Below, in pieces: positions 61,201 through 64,000 of a stretch of DNA of 64,000 bases. Source of the DNA: Candidatus Aquidulcis sp. Its GTDB lineage: Bacteria; Chloroflexota; Anaerolineae; Anaerolineales; UBA4823. Below the pieces are notes generated by a model. That model had not been told where the DNA came from. It did no database searches and saw nothing but the letters and a program-made list of their open reading frames with translations. The stretch's first letter is position 1. Each line of letters starts with the position of its first letter. Both the position numbers and the translations under genes were made by a program. The DNA is taken from assembly GCA_020723385.1 (NCBI GenBank), contig DYIZ01000004.1, forward strand, positions 1 to 64,000, written 5' to 3'.

Positions 61201-62941
61201 CTGCGATGACGCCTACGTTCACCATTACGGCGAGGCCTCCTTCAGCCAGGTCAAACAGATTGACGCCCGCCGCTTGCGCAACCAGGCGCTGCTCGACAAG
61301 CGTTGGCCGCAATATCACCACACCGTGCGCGCTTACTGTCACCTGAATCCCTTACGGTTGGTGCAGGAGCGCCTGGAAGCCGCCATACACCGGCGCGCCG
61401 GCGAGGCCCGCCCGCACGTGCTGCACGTCATTCACAGCTACGGCGTGCTGGCCGGCACGGAGTTGTTTACCAAAAACCTGGCAGATGGGCTGGCGGAGAG
61501 CTATCGTTCGACCGTTTTCTACCCCGTTGCGCAGCCTGACCTGTGGACCGACATCACCAGCGAGCGGCTCAACGAGCACACCCGGCTGCTCCGCATCAGC
61601 CGCGAGAACGCCGTTCCGAAAGATTATTTCTCCGGTTTCCCCGCCGAGCTGACCAACAGCGTGATGGAAACGAGCTTCGCCCGTGTCCTCGCCGGGGGCG
61701 ATTACGATATCGTCCATTTCCAACACCTGGGCGGCTGGCCGACGCTGCTCTTGCCGTTCATTGCCAAATCTTTCGGCAAAATCGTTATCCTGTCGCTGCA
61801 CGATTATTTCCTGCTCTGCCCAGAATACCATTTGGTGCTGCCCGAAGCGCGGCGCTGCGGCAAGCCCGGCGTCCAGCCGGATGACGCCGAATGCCAGCGC
61901 TGCCTGGCAGCCAAGCGATACACGCCCTCCGGGATGCAGACCCCGCTGACGGAATACCTGGCCGAACGGGCCGCTATTACCCGGCAGATCGTCGAAGCTG
62001 TGGATGTAATCATAGCGCCTTCGATTTTTGTGCGCAATCGTTATGTGCAAGCCTACGGCGAGGCGATTTCCGGCAAGATCGTCGTCATCCCGCATGGGGT
62101 AGACGTTCCCCGCCGCAGCCCGCGCCCGCCGCGCCAAAAGACTCTGCGTGTAGCCTTTCTGGGCAACATGACCGACCGCAAAGGGGGCCATGTTCTGCTG
62201 GAGGCGGCGCGCAAGCTGCGCGGCAAGCCCGTGCGGTTCGAGGTCTTCGGCAATGTACAGCCGGAATTCGTGGACGCGGCGGCCCAGGCTGGTGTGATCC
62301 TGCACGGCCCTTACCGGCCCGAAACGCTGCCCCGGCTGCTGGCCGGGGTTGACCTGGCGGCGATTCTATCGGTGGTGGACGAGGTGTTCTGCCTGACGTT
62401 GAGCGAGGCCCAGGCGATGGGCGTGCCGGTGATCGCCTCGTCTGTGGGGGCGATGAGCGAGCGGGTTGTGGATGGGCTGACCGGTTTCCTCGTTCCGCCG
62501 GGCGACGCAGATGCGCTCGCCGACCGGCTGCTGGCTTTGGCTGCCGATGCCCGCTCATTGCAGCCGGTCATCGCCGGGCTGGCGGCGCTGAAAGTCAAGT
62601 CAACGGCTGAAAACGTGGCAGATTATGGGCGTCTCTATGCAGAAATGTTGGGGGGACGCGGCGTCGAGTCGCAATGGCTGCGCTCGGTGCTCGCAGGGGG
62701 CGCGTCACACCCCGTTGAGCAGGCCGACCCTGGGACCGTCTTGCAAGCCTTGCTGGAAAGCGACGATTTGCCCGCCGCGCTGGAAGCGAACCACAGCCGC
62801 CTGAATGCCGGCTTGCTGGCGTTGGTGCGCCTGAACGCCAGCGCCGCCCGCGCCGATGGGGACGCCGAACTGGCCGAGGGTCTCGGGGCGCTGGGGGAGT
62901 ATATCGAGAGAGTGGTCTTCAACGGAATTCGAGCGGAGTAG
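58202..62941 (+). CDS. Giant multidomain glycosyltransferase
   Basis: 1579 residues. Four glycosyltransferase modules in order: GT2-like (about 1-250: AILITNYNMPERANALVEAI, LVDNGSD), a GT4 (about 288-700: HGFPPKTLGGVELYTYYLAQ, PSRSENYPTVVRECLHAGTP), a Gln/Arg-rich helical spacer (about 715-775), a GT2 (about 793-1050: YDILIPIYNA, ILNSDTEVTPGWLERLDR, LGYGEENDF), a second GT4 (about 1072-1490: GVLAGTELFTKNLADGL, LSEAQAMGVPVIASSVGAMS), and a helical tail. Residues 254-287 are coded by repeat DNA (see the repeat entry). The second module opens with a natural-looking start, MNPAILLVAHGF (M288). Likely builds a multi-sugar surface or flagellin glycan; no substrate can be named. Confidence 0.88.
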   Translation: MNPNRIAILITNYNMPERANALVEAIRQRVKWPHDLILVDNGSDLEPPSLYTTLRLANNIQTTGGWLKGLDYAGQLALEHGEPYLAYWFLITSAEFLPGGGDPLAPLAELLLNDPNAVGVHPALAPDSTTNWEHLVAQGGDQPRRAWMIDNIASLYRADWFDSIGRFDPALTFAHGIDLETCWKARREGRSLWVHEGSQVKKISNIGYTMNRMNMTASDRVRLAKENMDAVLGQRYGADYWERLMNEYRDYEQVRSDGFCRPPANATEVATTNHTPVRSDGFSRPPAMNPAILLVAHGFPPKTLGGVELYTYYLAQELSQRGHHVRVLYPEWDDTRPAGEIAEAVFDNIPVTILNLNRSANQADTFKNEAVAAVIERCLSELKIDVVHFNHLIGVSASALHACARLGLPTVLTLHDGWLLCEQIHFNHPDGRLCPGPETIDNCAQCFAQRHPEIAAPGKLPEIYYTLALRRDYLQRSLGLIHTITVPTRFLRDRLEEFGFQHPRVILAPLGLKPFPPLPLIPRQGRVRFTCLGSIYPTKGTDVLIRAFNQVDPQKAQLDLYGNILDPGYYEKTMALIEPGQPVTYHGSYTPGDLPAILSQTDVAVVPSRSENYPTVVRECLHAGTPVIGPEVGGVPEIIQDGDNGLLFRVGDDADLAGKINFIVETPDVIALLRRRIQPVRTIAEDADWYAGLYRQILDGDTASPLALDRLTSIQTDLFSQARQLQADLVQAHDTEKAQQRQLDFWQRQLANREAEDAQHRRARRQISERVDLVRAQLGGDAASPGDLPACRQPYDILIPIYNAREHVQRCVESVIRHTDPVHPVYLLDDASPDPAILPLLYDFERNHPQVKVVPSECNGGFIANINRGFGLSRNPVVILNSDTEVTPGWLERLDRCAASDPRIGIVSPLSNNATLLSVPEMNAANHLPDGVTPTRAAEIVARVSPRAYPRLPTAVGFCMLITRQTLDCIGEFDLAFGLGYGEENDFCMRAWQAGFETAACDDAYVHHYGEASFSQVKQIDARRLRNQALLDKRWPQYHHTVRAYCHLNPLRLVQERLEAAIHRRAGEARPHVLHVIHSYGVLAGTELFTKNLADGLAESYRSTVFYPVAQPDLWTDITSERLNEHTRLLRISRENAVPKDYFSGFPAELTNSVMETSFARVLAGGDYDIVHFQHLGGWPTLLLPFIAKSFGKIVILSLHDYFLLCPEYHLVLPEARRCGKPGVQPDDAECQRCLAAKRYTPSGMQTPLTEYLAERAAITRQIVEAVDVIIAPSIFVRNRYVQAYGEAISGKIVVIPHGVDVPRRSPRPPRQKTLRVAFLGNMTDRKGGHVLLEAARKLRGKPVRFEVFGNVQPEFVDAAAQAGVILHGPYRPETLPRLLAGVDLAAILSVVDEVFCLTLSEAQAMGVPVIASSVGAMSERVVDGLTGFLVPPGDADALADRLLALAADARSLQPVIAGLAALKVKSTAENVADYGRLYAEMLGGRGVESQWLRSVLAGGASHPVEQADPGTVLQALLESDDLPAALEANHSRLNAGLLALVRLNASAARADGDAELAEGLGALGEYIERVVFNGIRAE
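58961..59063 (+). repeat. Repeat DNA within the glycosyltransferase gene
   Basis: A 34-nt unit (58961-58994) is repeated with five or so changes at 59030-59063. The ends GTTCGTAGT (58961-58969) and ACTACGAAC (59012-59020) are exact reverse complements, and inner GACTGAAGTC is palindromic. The element is read in frame as linker residues 254-287. This looks like a dispersed 'gacttcagtc' repeat that merged two adjacent genes. Confidence 0.8.
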
Positions 62942-62949
62942 CCGATTTA

Positions 62950-62982
62950 AGACCCCAGGGGTTTCGAAAACCCCTGGGGTCT
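62950..62982 (+). terminator. Hairpin after the giant glycosyltransferase gene
   Basis: 15-bp perfect stem (62950-62964 with 62968-62982) with a CGA loop, 9 nt past the stop codon. Only weakly T-rich after it. Possibly a dispersed palindrome used as terminator; its GC-rich design resembles 18029-18061. Confidence 0.7.
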
Positions 62983-63002
62983 GTGTGCGAAGCCTCCTCG
63001 CC

Positions 63003-63069
63003 CTTTACCCCTCCTTTACGCCGCTTTCATCGTGTCTTTACTGACCACTCTGGCTCGAACTGGTAAAGT
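63003..63069 (+). promoter_or_regulatory. Phased direct-repeat promoter of TPR-glycosyltransferase 2
   Basis: CTTTAC (63003-63008), CTTTAC (63014-63019), TTTCAT (63025-63030) and CTTTAC (63036-63041) at exact 11-bp steps, then 22 nt and TAAAGT (63064-63069). Predicted start near 63076, about 30 nt before the ATG at 63106. Confidence 0.85.
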
Positions 63070-63105
63070 AGGGCCAGGACTGATTTAACTGTCGAAGGTA
63101 TTGTC

Positions 63106-64000
63106 ATGACCCAACTGGCCACCCATTCCCCCACCGATTTGAACGCCAGGAAGGCGCTTGGCCGGACGCATTTAAGCGAGAACCGGATCGAAGACGCCCT
63201 CCGCGTGTATGCCAGCATCTTGCGGGACTACCCCAATGATGTGGATTCTTACCTGGTCCTGGGGGATTGTTATCTGGCCGATGGGGATAACCGCTCCGCG
63301 AGTATTTTTTACTCCCAAGCGCTGAAACTGACTCCGACCAGCCTGGATATTCACCGCCGGCTGCGCCTGGCTGATGATGAGTGTGAAACGCCCTCCGGGG
63401 TCGTCCCTTCCGACCCGCGTGCGGTCGCCGACATGCTGCAACACCTGACGGGCCGCCCGACGCCGGTCAGCGATGCCGAGGTCAGCCGGGCAGCCAGCCT
63501 GTTGGATGAAATCGTCAATTGCCCGCACCCGGCGCAGGCGGTAGCCGAACACTTGAACGAGATTGACGCGCTGCTCCCGGCGCTGTTGGAGTTGAATATC
63601 CGCCAGGCGCGCTCGGATGGCCGCCCCGATCTGGCGCAGGCGCTGCAAAGTCTGTTGAATCACATTCACTTGCAAATGGACGAGCCAGCTTCCACTGGTG
63701 CGGAGTCCGGGCCGCCGCTGCAATTGCTCGCTGGCAGCAGAACAAAAGCAAAGCTGGTTCCGGCTGAGACGAGAATCCTGCTTCTCTCCGGGGCAGAGGA
63801 GACGCTCTCTTTCCGCCGATCCCTTTCGGCTGAGTCGCTTTCTGCTCTCGGCTGCCAACTCATCCGGGCGAAGGATTTTCCCTCCGAGCCGGGCGCCTTC
63901 GATATTGCTATCGTCCACAACCCGCACTGCACGCCTCACCTCATGGCTGGAATGGCCGGTTGCACGGCTTCTGGAACGCCGGTGATCGTGGATCTCGATC
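63106..64000 (+). CDS. TPR protein, probable glycosyltransferase (partial, runs off the window)
   Basis: 298 residues visible with no stop before the right edge. Begins MTQLATHSPTDLNARKALGR. Tetratricopeptide repeats at about 12-85 (VYASILRDYPNDVDSYLVLG, YSQALKLTPTSLDIHRRL), then a helical region, then from about 224 a Rossmann-like start (TRILLLSGAEETLSFRRSLS; FDIAIVHNPHCTPHLMAGMA). The last part aligns in pattern with the start of the glycosyltransferase half of the 56576 gene, so they look like paralogues. GAAGGT ahead of the ATG is a weak ribosome site. Confidence 0.75.
   Translation, partial: MTQLATHSPTDLNARKALGRTHLSENRIEDALRVYASILRDYPNDVDSYLVLGDCYLADGDNRSASIFYSQALKLTPTSLDIHRRLRLADDECETPSGVVPSDPRAVADMLQHLTGRPTPVSDAEVSRAASLLDEIVNCPHPAQAVAEHLNEIDALLPALLELNIRQARSDGRPDLAQALQSLLNHIHLQMDEPASTGAESGPPLQLLAGSRTKAKLVPAETRILLLSGAEETLSFRRSLSAESLSALGCQLIRAKDFPSEPGAFDIAIVHNPHCTPHLMAGMAGCTASGTPVIVDLD

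Overview
This window looks like chromosomal DNA of a flagellated member of the Chloroflexota, probably an Anaerolineae-type organism. That placement is an inference. It rests on the Thr/Pro-rich linkers of the secreted lipoproteins (about 12.1 and 14.8 kb), the DUF4367-like partners of ECF sigma factors, many short perfect palindromes and 'caggtt'-type repeats between genes, and a flagellar gene set (flbD, csrA, fliA/flgM, export genes) with chemotaxis genes of the cheC/cheD/cheX type. No rRNA, tRNA, CRISPR array, phage or transposase gene was seen.

Layout. (1) 0-9.5 kb: metabolic and accessory genes, namely an MFS permease with an extra exported domain, ubiX, a DUF433/DUF5615 antitoxin-toxin pair, two SAM methyltransferases, a protein resembling a cysteine peptidase, and a SWIM-SNF2 ATPase. 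(2) 9.5-19.5 kb: UDP-glucose dehydrogenase, an Rrf2 Fe-S regulator, two lipoproteins, urocanate hydratase, and two ECF sigma/membrane-partner pairs. (3) 19.6-38.2 kb, all on the minus strand: csrA, late hook-filament genes (flgL, flgK, flgN, flgM), rod genes, fliA, flhF, flhA, flhB, fliR, fliQ, fliP, fliO, fliN, fliM, fliL, motB, motA and flbD. (4) 38.4-42.5 kb: a three-gene two-component system. (5) 42.6-56.3 kb: PilZ protein, chemoreceptor, a full cheA-C-D-Y-B-R operon with two cheX and two HDOD proteins, led by a small two-CW protein, then an M23 peptidase. (6) 56.6-64 kb, plus strand: TPR-glycosyltransferases and a 1579-residue protein with four glycosyltransferase modules. These plausibly glycosylate flagellin or the cell surface; the last gene runs off the window.

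The main new observation is regulatory. Five promoter regions of the motility island carry three or four hexamers close to CTTTAC repeated every 11 bp, and the last hexamer is always exactly 22 nt upstream of a TAnnnT -10-like hexamer. Two more sites have a shorter version with the same 22-nt spacing. They precede flbD-motAB-fliL..., fliR-flhB..., two-CW-cheA..., the M23 gene, both TPR-glycosyltransferase genes, and the two-component operon itself. Such helically phased direct repeats are typical of OmpR/PhoB-family regulators, and an OmpR-type regulator is encoded inside the island, downstream of one of the sites. A separate perfect sigma-28 promoter (TAAAGTTT-N11-GCCGATAA) overlaps the end of flgG and drives flgM-flgN-flgK-flgL-csrA. 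Together these give a two-tier circuit: two-component activator for the early and middle genes, FliA/FlgM for the late genes.

Other points of interest are a CheA with an MshEN-like insert, a flhB whose last codons come from an intergenic repeat, a giant glycosyltransferase whose domain linker is a repeat sequence, and a structured 217-nt leader before the chemoreceptor gene.
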